From Cenococcum geophilum 1.58 (lineage: Eukaryota; Ascomycota; Dothideomycetes; Gloniales; Gloniaceae): 64,000 nucleotides of DNA. The position numbers were made by a program, and so were the translations under genes. Shown in pieces: positions 44,209 through 55,749 of the stretch (position 1 is its first letter; each line of letters opens with the position of its first letter). The stretch is taken from assembly GCA_001692895.1 (NCBI GenBank), contig KV748209.1:1612001-1676000 (forward strand). Direction: 5' to 3'. Under the pieces are notes generated by a model. That model worked only from the letters and a program-made list of their open reading frames with translations, had not been told where the DNA came from and made no database searches.

Positions 44209-47200
44209 TAGACATGGCAATAACTATATAATTATAATCAGCCGTTTAATTACGATTATTATATAATTACAAGAGGCGATTACGATTTAATTGCGTAGTT
44301 ATATTAATTACCTATATTTAGGGTCAGGATCTGATTTTTAGTATAGAAGACAGCTCTGTAGGACTCACCTAGATCTTCCTACATTTACCCCAAATTGGTG
44401 ATAGCCTCTTGGTGTTTAGGAAGGCTCTTAATTGTGCCAATCTTCCTTATCTAACACCTGGCTATTGCCTATATTATTGCTGCCCGTATTACCAACTCCT
44501 CCCTCAATATTTAACACCTCAGCTGCCACCTCTGCTGACACAAAACCACCAGATTTAACGACTTTGCGTACCTAGCTTTTCAAGCACTCCGTTTGTTCGA
44601 CTACCGTGGCTCCAAGCCTATATCGCGACTATGATATCGTTCGCCGTGTACCCGAAAAGACTCGTTCTGCTTTAGCCGACATTGCTAGTATAGAGAGGGT
44701 GTTAGTAGCCATTCGAGAGAGCCTTGGGTAGAGCTTTTGCTAAGAGGGCTTAAGCCACTAAGTAAGGGAGGAGCCGGCAATTAATTATAGAGGATTTGCC
44801 TATAAGAAGATAAGTTAGGTAACGTTATAAATATTAGAGGCAGATCGTACAGTAATAAATCGTTTAAATTCATCGTCGTTAGATAGGCTCTTAAGCTCCC
44901 TTATATATTGCCACCTCTTATATATATTCTTAATTAGATCTAGATTTACTTGCCCAGTCGGCTTACCATTAATTAGCTTAAACTTATATTCCTTCTGCTA
45001 TAGCCTTCGCGCAGCCTTAATTACTCGCTCAATTATACCAGGGTGACGCTTATTGTCTTCCAGCTCTTATTAAGATAGGCCCGTCGAAGCGTTAGATTAA
45101 GTAGTAAGGCTGCCGCGTATACTGGTATTTTGTTAGTTAAGGTATAGTACTTATTAAAAGTAAACCACATCGTTAAAAGAGACGCCGAGAGGTAAGCGTT
45201 AGAGGCGTACTCCTGCTATATCTCCTTTACGTGTTTAATAAGGAAATCTATACTCTAAAGAACCTTATTTAGAGTTATTAAATCACCTTCCAAGGCCTTT
45301 ATTGTATCTTTAAATAGTAGTAGGATCGCGATTGTCTTACGGATTGTGTCCCATTCGTCGCGACTGAGAGCATTAGCACTTATCTCTTTATGGTATAAAT
45401 CTAGGAAGACTTAAATTGTAGCCTTAAGCTCTATTGCTGACTCCAGTATAAGAAGCCATAAGTTCTACCTTATATTATTATCGCGCTTCAGCATCTTCTT
45501 AGCTAGCTTTAGGAAGGCTTAATATTGCTCTATTAAACGCCTTAACTACATAGTAATATTATATATCTTGCCTAGGGCTCCAATCTCTCGCTACTTCTCT
45601 TGGGTAGCTTCGTCTTGGTTATACTCTCCTTTAGAGTGAATATTTAAGTGTTGCTCCTCCTGCTGGAGTTCCGCTGCTGCCTAAATCGCGACTTTAATAG
45701 CTTCTTCATCTTTATAAAAAAGGAAGGCTTATACTGCGAGGTTAATGACGTGGCTAATGCAGCGAATTTGGTACTACATGGCATTCTAGAAAGGGAAGCG
45801 CTTTTGTAGAATTCGACAGAGCTTATTATTGCTGCCGTGGTTATCACCTAAATTAGGTATATTTAGTATAGAACTTAGTGGTAGCAGAGGCAGGAAATGA
45901 AGTCTACTAGTAAGGTAACTAATCTGGCTCTTAGGAATCTCGTACTCCTTAATCACCTTTATTATTACCTCCGCCTGCTATTTACCTCTATATACCTCTT
46001 TATGCTCTCTTAACGCGATTATAGCTTTTAACAGCTGGCCCAATTCGTCTACAAAGTAAGCAGTAATTACTTAGTAAGCTGTCTTATTTGGAGCCGTCTA
46101 ACAGTTAGTAGTAAAGTAGATCTTTAACTTAGCTCTCTAGAGCCTTAACTTTACGTAATTCTTTTAGATTATAAACGTCTTGCTAATTAGAATGGGCACG
46201 CTTCTGCGAGATTTGTATAAGGGCCCGCCCTTTTCTATTAACGTGTAGTTGCAGATTTATAAGAAGGCTTAAAACTCTAGCCACTTAATAATTATATAAG
46301 GAAGATTGCGAGTGACGATTAAGTATATAAGGGAGTTAAGAAAGGTCTTCTTGTTTACTAACTCTTGTAGGACTTTTATAGTTCTTAGATCTCGCCTAGT
46401 TGCTTATTTCTTAGCTTGTCGATTAAATAATGTAGCAAGTATAGCTTCAGTATTTATATCAACTTTAGATCGCTTTGGTGTAGTAAGGATTCCATGCGTA
46501 TTTTTAAGGTGTTAACGGAAAGCAGTTGCACTTAAGGAGGATTTTATAACACTATAATCGGAATACCGCTTACAGTAGAAGAGCTCTTGTTTTAATTTGC
46601 CTCTTGCTGGTAAGCCTACTGGAGCCTTATTAAGGGCGAACGACTAAAGAGCCTTATCCTTACGGGCGCGCCGTCGCTTTAGTGGTAGCTTACCAATCTA
46701 GTGATTAGGATCCTCGTAAGCGGCTATAATATTATCAAACTTACGCGAATCGTGATCGCTAAGTATTAAGCTAGTAGTGGCTTGTTCCTCTTTATGGGCT
46801 CTCTTTTAGGTAGCAGGTGGTATAGAGGAGTTAGCTAAGGGAGGTATAGCTTAAAGCGTGGGTGGTAGTAAAGGTAAGGCAGATTGGTGGTGGATAAGAA
46901 GGTAAGGGAGCTATACGCGGTACCCACGACGCGTTATATACGCCTAGTCTACTACAGGCCCGCACAGACGTATATTGTATATATTTTAATTAGTTTAGAG
47001 CTATGCACGGATATATAGATCATTACTGGCGATATATGCGCTAATCTAGTACTTAACACTAAGGCTCTCTTACTACTACCACCTGTTCTTACCGCGGGTA
47101 ATTATATTATTGTATCTACGTAACAAAATCACTAGGTGCGATTATGATTTAATTAGTTATGTTACTATATAATTAAACATAACCGTAACTAACTAACTAA

Positions 47201-47215
47201 TTATTGCCATGTCTG
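44209..47215 (-). mobile_element. hAT DNA transposon with perfect 8-bp target duplication
   Basis: GAACAGCC stands at both borders (44201-44208 and 47216-47223), a perfect 8-bp duplication as hAT elements make. The ends are TAGACATGGCAATAA and, in reverse complement, CAGACATGGCAATAA, one transition apart. The transposase is on the minus strand. A BED-like zinc finger with a YCKRYSDYSVI text lies near 46,500-46,600. The hAT core reads DNHGSNNKLC, then QIRCISHVINLAV near 45,720-45,845. The frame is interrupted by many RIP-type stops, so this copy is dead. The left and right terminal regions also share AT-rich subterminal repeats. It is inserted in the gag region of element C. Confidence 0.88.
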
Positions 47216-47768
47216 GAACAGCCTACAGACGTATTCTTTACTAACCATCCGTCATGTCCAAGCCCAACCCACTCGGCCATGCAAACTAAAAAGATAGCAG
47301 CAGTGTCTCGCGACTGGACGGGCTGCCGGTTGGAATGCCTTATAAGCTCTCCAGCCCATACCGCAGGTATGGGTAGCGCATCGCATGACACCATCGCTAC
47401 TACCGACTAACGTCTCAACTAAGTTTATTAAATAATTGTTACAGTAATAACGCCAGGACGTGCTTCGTGTGTAAGAAAGGAGACTATTAGTTAACTAGGT
47501 ATACTAAAGAAGAACGTAACAAAGTAAGAGAAGGATTTAAGAGACGTATCTACTAGTACCTTACGGATAATAATATTAACAACAATTTTAATAAGGATAT
47601 AACGGCTATAGTATTTAATATATCAACTCCTAGCAGCAATTTCTTTTATAATAACTATGGTGTTAAGCACTTTATAACTTCGAACGGGCCAATACTAATT
47701 AAAACCGCTAAGAATATAGTTACGTTTATAAACAACGATGCCTTTACCTATAGCCTTACTGGTAGTAT

Positions 47769-49976
47769 CCCTTCGCCCGTCAGCGTCCAACGAGAAGAAG
47801 GCCCGTGCGCGAACACCAGAATTAAATATACGCGTGTATCTATATAGAATTCAATCATCAATTACACCACCATTATGCCTTCCAATCGCGCTAGAATTGA
47901 CGCAGATCTTGTTCAAAAGACTTAATATAATGTCCCTCCAAATAAGACCGCGAAAATACCTCCCCCTAAGCCCTGGCCTTTGCCTAATTTCGAACCTCTC
48001 CTTATTGACGACTGGCACGACCACGGCTTACCAAATGTTCCTTTCGGTACTGATATACACGATCCTTTTAAGTTATTCAGTCTCTTCTTTACGGATAAGC
48101 TTATGGATAAGCTTGTAGAGTGGATAAATAAGCATGCAGAGCTCTATCTACTAGATGAGGAGCATATACGCGTATGGCAGCCAATATGCAAGTAGGAACT
48201 CTACGCGTACCTTAGGGTGCTTATTTATATGGGCATCACCATAGAATTAAGCATTAAGGACTATTGGAAGGATTTAGATATATATGGCACTGAGCATATT
48301 GTCAAATAATATATTGGAGTTGTTCGATTTTAGTAGCTTAATTACCACTTCTGAGCCTCACCACCATGGCCAAAGTTTAATACAACACCTAAGACTATAT
48401 TTACCCGAATTAATGAGCTTGCTAAGCATATTCGGCTTACCTGCAGGAAGCTCTATATACCTAGAACCCACCTTACCGTCGATAAAACGATCCAGCGCTT
48501 TATGGGTCGTGCACCTAAAATAGTTAATATCCCATCTAAACCTACACTAGAAGGCTTTAAAATATGGGTTTTGGCAAATAAGGGCTATATATTAGACTTT
48601 ATATGGTACGCTAAAGGCAATATAAAGGGCCCAGTTAATTTGGATCAATCTTTTATAGAGGAAGGCTTTTTAAAGATGTAGGCAGTAGTCCTTAATTTAC
48701 TCCTCTAAAACGACGCCGAAATAAATAAACGCCTCTACCTACCTAACAAGCACGTTGTATGGCTTAATAACCTATTTATAAGTATTAAGCTTCTTACCAA
48801 ACTATAAGGCCTTAGTATTGGAGCTACAGGAACCGTTTAAATAACTAAAACATAATATAAGGAATAGGGGGACCTTGAAGGCGACATTGAGGTAGTTATA
48901 AAAGGAAAGAAGAAGAAGAAGGTGCCTGCCGAGCAAATTAGTTAGACGCTTGTAGAGCTTAAATTAACCCATTCGGCTTAAATACTATGGGGAAAATTGT
49001 ATGCAGAGGTCTCTAAGAACGGGCAGGTGATGGAATTTGCCTAGAAGGACGCCAATATAGTGCTTTTTATGAGTACTATCGACGACAGTAAGTTCTACAA
49101 TCTAACTTCGAGGCTTAAATTCTAATGATGTTATACATCGCCAGGTCGCCAAACTAGAATTACTATATGAAAACGTCCTTCCCTTACTACTAGCGGCGCC
49201 AGACAGACTCGGAAGGTCTTTAGCGATGAGGTTAAGAAGTTGTTGCCTATTCCTACCTTTATATTCTAGTACAATTACTATATATGCGGTATGGATATTG
49301 CGGATTAATTACGCTTATATTTTACAATATAGAGGATCCACATGCAAACCTAGAAGCCTCTATAGCACTTCCTTCTTAATATAGTAATTGGTAATTGCTT
49401 CCTGCTGTCATCCTATAAGCCTATCGGCCGTTAAGTAAGCCGTAAGGACGGCTATAAGCAATTTCGAATTAGCCTGCGCAATGCCTTATTCAAATATTTA
49501 ATTCGCAAGCGAAAGTTGCCTATATAAGAACACCCTCCTTAACGCTCTATAAAGCAGATTATATGGATTCCTACAGAGCATTATAAGCTTATTAAGATAT
49601 TAAGCAAGCCCACTAACTGTTCAGCTTGTATAGAGGCTGGTAGGAAGTCTTAGGTTAAACATAGAGGATTAAGGAAGTCTCTATTAAGTCTATTAGTGAA
49701 TACTATAAGAAAGCCTCGTGATAGTAGTAATTGGAAGAGACCTAGACGTGCTCCAAGGACTCTATATGGCTGCAGTAAATGTAAAATACCGTTCTGCAAT
49801 AAGGACGAGTGTTGGTTACCTCATATTAAGCAACTTAACTCTAGAGACTAGGCTTATATATCAAAATACACTAAAATTAAAGGCCTTAAATATCTGAGTA
49901 CGGGCTCCAAATTTGGCTCACCTGATTGGTGCGCACGGGCCATCTTCTCGTTGGACGCGAATTGACGGGCGAAGGG
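47769..49976 (+). mobile_element. piggyBac-like DNA transposon with long inverted repeats
   Basis: Terminal inverted repeats of about 45-50 bp begin CCCTTCGCCCGTCA and continue GCGTCCAACGAGAAGA, then GGCCCGTGCGC; the right copy has 4 extra bases. The transposase starts near an ATG at 47875. Matches to the piggyBac (DDE_Tnp_1_7) family are DPFKLFSLFFTDKLMDKLVE, YLRVLIYMGI, LTVDKTIQRFMGRAPKIVN and LEGFKIWVLANKGYILDF. The C-terminal Cys-rich region has CSACIEAGRK and CSKCKIPFCNKDECW near 49,610-49,820. Several stops make it inactive. The flanks do not show the usual TTAA; TA or GTA/TAG-like flanks are seen instead. It is inserted in element C, to the right of the hAT copy. Confidence 0.82.
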
Positions 49977-50469
49977 ATAGAGCCTAGTGATACGGAACCC
50001 AGTATAGTAAGACGCGGTAATAATAGTAATAGGAGTAGTAATAAGGGTAAGAGCGCTACCTACCTCTGTAACAACAATAACCCTCCCAACCTTACGGTTG
50101 ATATCAACTTCCTTAACTGTTATTTTAACAACGGATAGGTTATTAGCCCTTCTACCTATTTTACCCTATAGTCTGCAACAGCTCTATAACTCTTATACCT
50201 TCCAAAGCTGCTATACCTTTAGTTTTAACTTTAATTACGCTCTGTTATGGGACACCTTAGTAATACCTTATACGCGCCTACCTGTCTCCACCGCAATATC
50301 CGAATGTTTACGATATCCGCAATATCCGCAATATCCGTAGCGATATCCGCAATATCCGTAATATTCGCAATACCCAAAACATCCGCGATTACTGCCCTAA
50401 GCACCTGTTGACCTATATATTTCTCCTTTATGCTTTATTACCTTCTTTCCTTTTTATAAATATCGCCAG

Positions 50470-50697
50470 TGTTTATACAAGTAGAGGTTATAAATATTGT
50501 TATTAGATAAATGGCGTAGAGTATATACGGTAGGGGCTGTATGCGTTGCGTAGGTTACCTAACTGCCTACGGCCCGATAGATAGCCCGACCTTTACTACC
50601 CCTTTCTTTCTTTTTTAGTAGATAAGGACAGATACGAATAAACTAAGAACTAGTTACCTTATATTGCAATTGCAGTACCCCCTAAGTGATACTGACA
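50470..50697 (+). repeat. 3' LTR of element C
   Basis: A 228-bp unit that starts TGTTTATACAAG and ends GATACTGACA, followed by the duplicated TTCCT. Confidence 0.85.
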
Positions 50698-53600
50698 TTC
50701 CTATACCTTACGGAAGAAGGCTATATTCTCCTTAAGAACTACTAATTAGACCTATATAATAAGTTAATAATCTAGCTATAAGAGAAGATCGCTATAACCT
50801 TAGATAATCTTTTAACGTATAATAGACTTATAACTTATTGCCTATTATTAGATTTAGAACTAAAGCGAATTAACGCCCGCCTTAATTAGCAGAAGCGACC
50901 CCGAAACGATTAAAACTTATTAGCTATACCTATAGGAGCTAGAGTAGGAAGATAAGCCATAACTATTATTATACTAAAAGCGGTTACATTTACGCACTAG
51001 CGAGCTATACCTAACTAGCTACGTACCACACCCCTAACTAGTACTCGTCATAATACCCTAATTAACCCTACCTTAGCTACGTGCTATAACTGCAATAAGG
51101 AGGGTTACTTTGCCTTGTTTTGCCTAGAGCTAAAGGATATAGGTAATATTAAGGAGATAGAGGAAGGAGAAACGTCTAATAAGTTAGGAAAAGAAGAACC
51201 CTAGGGAAAGACTCCCCCCTAGGGTATCCTAAGAAGATGCCCGTCGCGAGGCCGGAAGGAATTCTTTTATATTAGCAAAGATACTTTCCTAAAGCGCTAC
51301 GGTTAATAAAGACTCTATATATGGAAGTGGGATAGATAGTAATATAGACGACGTCTAAATTATATAGATTTAACCGGTATGGAAAAGAACGTACTAATAA
51401 GATATAAGGGATAATCTCTAAAAGATGCGATAGGAGCTAAAAGGAGTAATAATAGCGCTAATACCCCGGAAGCCCCTAAAGTTACGTACGTCCTTATTGT
51501 TATATAGCCCCCCTAGTAGATATTGCCGTAATTAGCGCTATAGCGTTCTACTTTAATATATACCGGAAAGATAATAAGGTCTTTATAACAAGCCTATATA
51601 AGATTAATTAAATTATTAATAATAGGGAGGAAAAGCTAGCTAAGGAAACCAATGAGGAACTAGTTAAACGCCTTCTTTTTACTATTTACGCAGATTATAA
51701 GGACGCATTCTTAAAGATGGCTTTAGATACGCTACTACCTTACTAAATATACAACTATAAGATTTAATTAGAAGCTAATAACTTACTAGACTTTAGCCCC
51801 CTTTACTAATAATTAATAGACAAGCTAAAAGCAATAAAGTAGTACTTAATTAATAACCTTAATAAAGGGGTTATTAAGCCAAGTTAAGTCCTTTTTACCC
51901 TACCTATTCTATTTATAAAAAAGCCTAACAAAGGCCTACACTTCTGTATTAACTATTGGAAGTTAAACGCTATTACCTAAAAAGATTAGTACTCTCTCCC
52001 CTTAATTAATAAAACCCTTATACGTCTAAGCCGGGTAAAGATCTTTACTAAACTTAATATCCGTTAGGCTTTCTACTAAATTTAGATAAACCCTGCTTTT
52101 AAAGACTTAATAACGTTCTATACCTATTACGGATCCTATAAATATAAAGTCCTCCCTTTTAGACTTATAAATGGGCCTACTACGTACTAAAGGTATATAA
52201 ATAACGTCCTATTTAACTACCTTAATGAATCCTATACAGTATACCTAGACGACATTATTATATACTTAGACGACGAACTAAAGCACTAGGTTTATGTTAA
52301 GAAGGTTTTAAAAAGACTGCGGAACATAGGCTTATAAGGTAATATTAAGAAATATAAATTTGGGGTAAAGCGTATAAAGTATCTTAGGTTTATTATTACT
52401 ATAGACGGAATTAAAGTTAATCTAGAGAAGGTTAAAGTGATTTATAACTAGAAACCCCCTTATACCGTAAAAAGGATCTAGTTCTGTTTTAGTTTTTATA
52501 ACTTTTACTGTTAGTTTATCCGTGACTATAGAATAGTAGTAAAGCCTCTTATATAACTTACCCGAAAAGATACGCCTTTTATCTTTAATAATAACTATAT
52601 AGAAGCCTTTAGGGAGTTAAAAGATCGGCTTATCTCTGCTCTAATTCTTTATTACTATAATCTAGACCTTAAATTAATGTTAGAAACGGACGCTTCTAAC
52701 GGAGTTATAGTAAGAATCCTATTACAGCTATATCTAGACGGCGAATAGTACCCTATTACCTTCTTCTTAAAAATAATGGACTCGGCTAAGTGTAACTATA
52801 AAGTATATAATAAAGAAATGCTAGCTATTATCCGATTGTTGTTTTAATGGCGTGCAAAGCTTAAAGGTACTAACTCTTGGATTGAAATGTGTACGGATTA
52901 TAAAGCCCTAGAGTATTTTATAACTATAAAGTAACTTACTAAATAATAAGCCCGCTAGGCCGAAATACTCTCCTAATTTTCTTTATAATTATGTATTGTT
53001 CTAGTAAGCTAAATACTAAAGCCGATATAATAACCCGAAGGGAATAAGATATAGAACTCTAGGATAAGCTAAAGACCTAATACTAGACGCGCGCCCTCCT
53101 TTACCCTAAATAGCTTAATCTATAAATTCTTAAAGAACTAGACTCTAAACGGAATAAGTTAGCACCCTTAAAAGGAGAAGTCTTAGATAAACTAATAGGG
53201 CTAGTTAACTATATCCTAACTATAAACCATATAGTTAACTCCCTAAAAGCCCTCCGTAACTAAGCTATAAAAGGTAACCCTAATTTAAAAATAGAAGGAC
53301 TACTTCTATACTAGGAACGGCTTATAGTCCTAGATATTAATAACCTATAAATAGAGCTAATCCGTAAAGCCTACTATTAAGTCTCTACGGTATACCCTGG
53401 TTAAGATAAGACCCACTAACTACTAGCGCCCCATTACTACTGGTAAGGATTTCTATCTAATATAAAACGATTTATTAGAAACTGCTACGCCTATAAACAC
53501 GCGGATACTCCTAGGGATTAAACCCCCAGGTGGTTATAACTACTACCTATTCTAAAACGCCCTTGGCAATATATTATAATAGACTTTAAGTTATTTCTAA

Positions 53601-54767
53601 AGGACGCCTATAGCTATAATGCGGCCTTTATAGTAATCGACCCGCTATATAAGTAATCCGTCTCCCTTCCTTGTTTTAAGACTATAACTGCAAAGGATAT
53701 AGCCCACCTCTATATTAATAACATCTATTAATTCTATAGTGCCCCCGAATTAATTATTTCTAACTATAATTCCTAATTTACATTAGATTTTTAAAACGAA
53801 CTCTGCCGTATCCTTAGGATTAAGATTAAACTCTCTACTATATTTTACCCTTAGATGGATAGCTAAACCAAGATTATAAACTAGTATCTTAACTAGTAAT
53901 TACGCCCCTTTATAGACTACTATTAGGACAACTAGTTAGAATTACTGCCTATAATAGACTACGCGCAGCTTATACTCCCCTATAATAGTATAGGGATATT
54001 ACTATTTAAACTACTTAACGGGTATGCACCCCAAACGTCCTTTAATTAAAATAGGCCTACTAAACCCGCTATAGCTCGCGAACGCCTTAACTGCAAAGAG
54101 GCCTAGGTATTTGCTAAGAGAATATATAGAGCCTGGGGGACCGCCTAAACAATTATAAAAAAGGCGTAAGAGAAGAAGGAGTTTAATATAAATTAATATT
54201 TTTGCGAGGTAGGCTTTTAAGTAGGAGATAAGGTATAGGTGTTAATAAGGAACTAGAAAACCTAGAGGCTAAGCTATAAGCTAGACTATTAAATGGCTGG
54301 CCTATATAAGATAGTTTAAAAAGTAGGACACTCTTTTAGGGTTAAGCTACTAGAATTAATAAAGATCTACCCCGTCTTTTCCCTAAACTGGCTATAAAAA
54401 GCTATAAATAATCTATTACCTAGGTAATATAATAACCCCCTACTACTAATCTAGATTACAGAGAATAAAGAATAGGAAGTTAAAGAAATCCTAGCGGTTA
54501 AAAAGGACCGTAAGGTTTTAAAATACTATATAAGCTAGATAGGCCACGACGAAGACCTAGAATAGTATCCCGCATCTAACTTTAAGTACTCCCCCTATAA
54601 GCTACAGGACTTCCACCTAGCCTACCCTAACCTCCCTAAACTACTACGCAAATTAGATAGCTAGATTAGGTGCTAGGAAGAAGGGTTAGATAGCTATAAC
54701 GATTTAAATAACAATAAGGAGCTTAAAAAACGCCTAAGGGCAGGCTTTTTTAGGAGGGGGGGGGTAA

Positions 54768-55046
54768 TGTGACGGTGTTAGAGCGCGTTACCTACTAAGT
54801 TCTGCTATATTCTGCCACCTATTATACTATTATATACTATTTAGTATTATTGTATACTATCTAGTACTGTTTCTTACTATTAGCTCGCCTACTATTAGCT
54901 CGTCTATTGCTAGCGCCTTGGCGACTTACGCTACCTATTTATTAACACTAGCCCTCACGACCCCCTTTCCTTCTCCTTAGCTTAGTATATTTATTAAATA
55001 GCAATCTATAAGCTTTAGTTTAGAGGTATTTATATAAGCCATTACA
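54768..55046 (+). repeat. 3' LTR of gypsy element B
   Basis: It begins TGTGACGG just after a polypurine tract and ends TTACA before the duplicated CTAAT. It has the same length as the 5' copy. Confidence 0.85.
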
Positions 55047-55749
55047 CTAATATACCGTAACTATAACCTACTAGCCACTAACTAAGCTAAATTACATGCC
55101 CTAAAGATAAGCCCTATTAAATTATTTAATAAGTTTTATATTAAATTCTAGGAATATACTAAAGCCCTTATCTAAGACAACACTAAAGACTAAAAAGATC
55201 TCCTTAAAAAAGTAACTTATTGCCTTAGTTACGCAGCCGCTAGCTATAACTATAATAATATTTATAATATAGTAGCAGCCCTATAGAAGATTAAACAATA
55301 ACTAAATTAGATTGCTACTACTAACCCTTACCTAAAGACCTCCCTATAGAAGCCCTCTAGACCTATTAAACCTATATATACTAAGCCACTAACGCCTATT
55401 ACCTTAAATACTACTAGAGCTAATATTAACCTTTTTATACTAACCTTTCTATAAAAACTCCTAGATAGAGAGCGCGAGCTACTTTAAAAACTAGGACGCT
55501 GCTATAAATGCTATTAAGAAGGCTATTATTATAATAACCTAAACTGCCTAATAGCTAGGTTTAGTAGCTACCGCCTAATATCTAGCCTAATACCCTAAAT
55601 ACTAAATATATTGCTATATACCACCACTATATAAGATAAAGACGTAGTAATAGTAGTAGAGTTAGATATAAAAGTAGAAAACATTAAGTCCTAGCTTTAA
55701 GTTATAGGTTAAAACGCCCTAATAACAGAGGTATCTATATATTGGCTTA

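Larger units (their letters stand above)
42516..50697 (+). mobile_element. Gag-only (LARD-like) LTR retrotransposon C (fossil)
   Basis: Two 228-bp LTRs (42516-42743 and 50470-50697) and the 5-bp duplication TTCCT (42511-42515 and 50698-50702) define it. After removal of the two DNA transposons nested inside, the interior is about 2.5 kb. It shows gag-like sequence (SKYSGEDNNFNC near 43,650 and a GRASCVCKK-like Cys region near 47,460). I found no reverse transcriptase or integrase, so it was probably non-autonomous. It lies in the gag region of gypsy B and is therefore younger than B. By eye the LTRs differ at about 17 positions, nearly all transitions, so RIP rather than time sets their distance. 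It is broken at many places. Confidence 0.8.
41147..55046 (+). mobile_element. Ty3/gypsy LTR retrotransposon B, chromovirus type (fossil)
   Basis: Two 279-bp LTRs bound the element, and the 5-bp duplication CTAAT flanks it (41142-41146 and 55047-55051). Without the nested element C it is about 5.7 kb. Parts in order: gag (before 42,511 and after 50,702, with a zinc knuckle near 51,080), reverse transcriptase near 51,990-52,450, RNase H near 52,660-52,990, integrase near 53,280-54,200 and a chromodomain-like end near 54,480-54,650. A G-rich polypurine tract (about 54,752-54,764) precedes the 3' LTR. It sits in the gag region of element A, so it is younger than A. It is broken at many places, with nearly all LTR differences being transitions. 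Confidence 0.85.

Noticed and set aside
45644-45847. 67-codon minus-strand frame as a small gene
   Set aside because: It is an off-frame shadow inside the hAT transposase; the neighbouring frame carries the hAT core motif.
50270-50400. Short CGATATCCGCAATATCCG repeats as a CRISPR-like array or satellite
   Set aside because: The unit is only about 9 bp, without spacers, and lies within element C next to its 3' LTR, so it is a simple tandem repeat.
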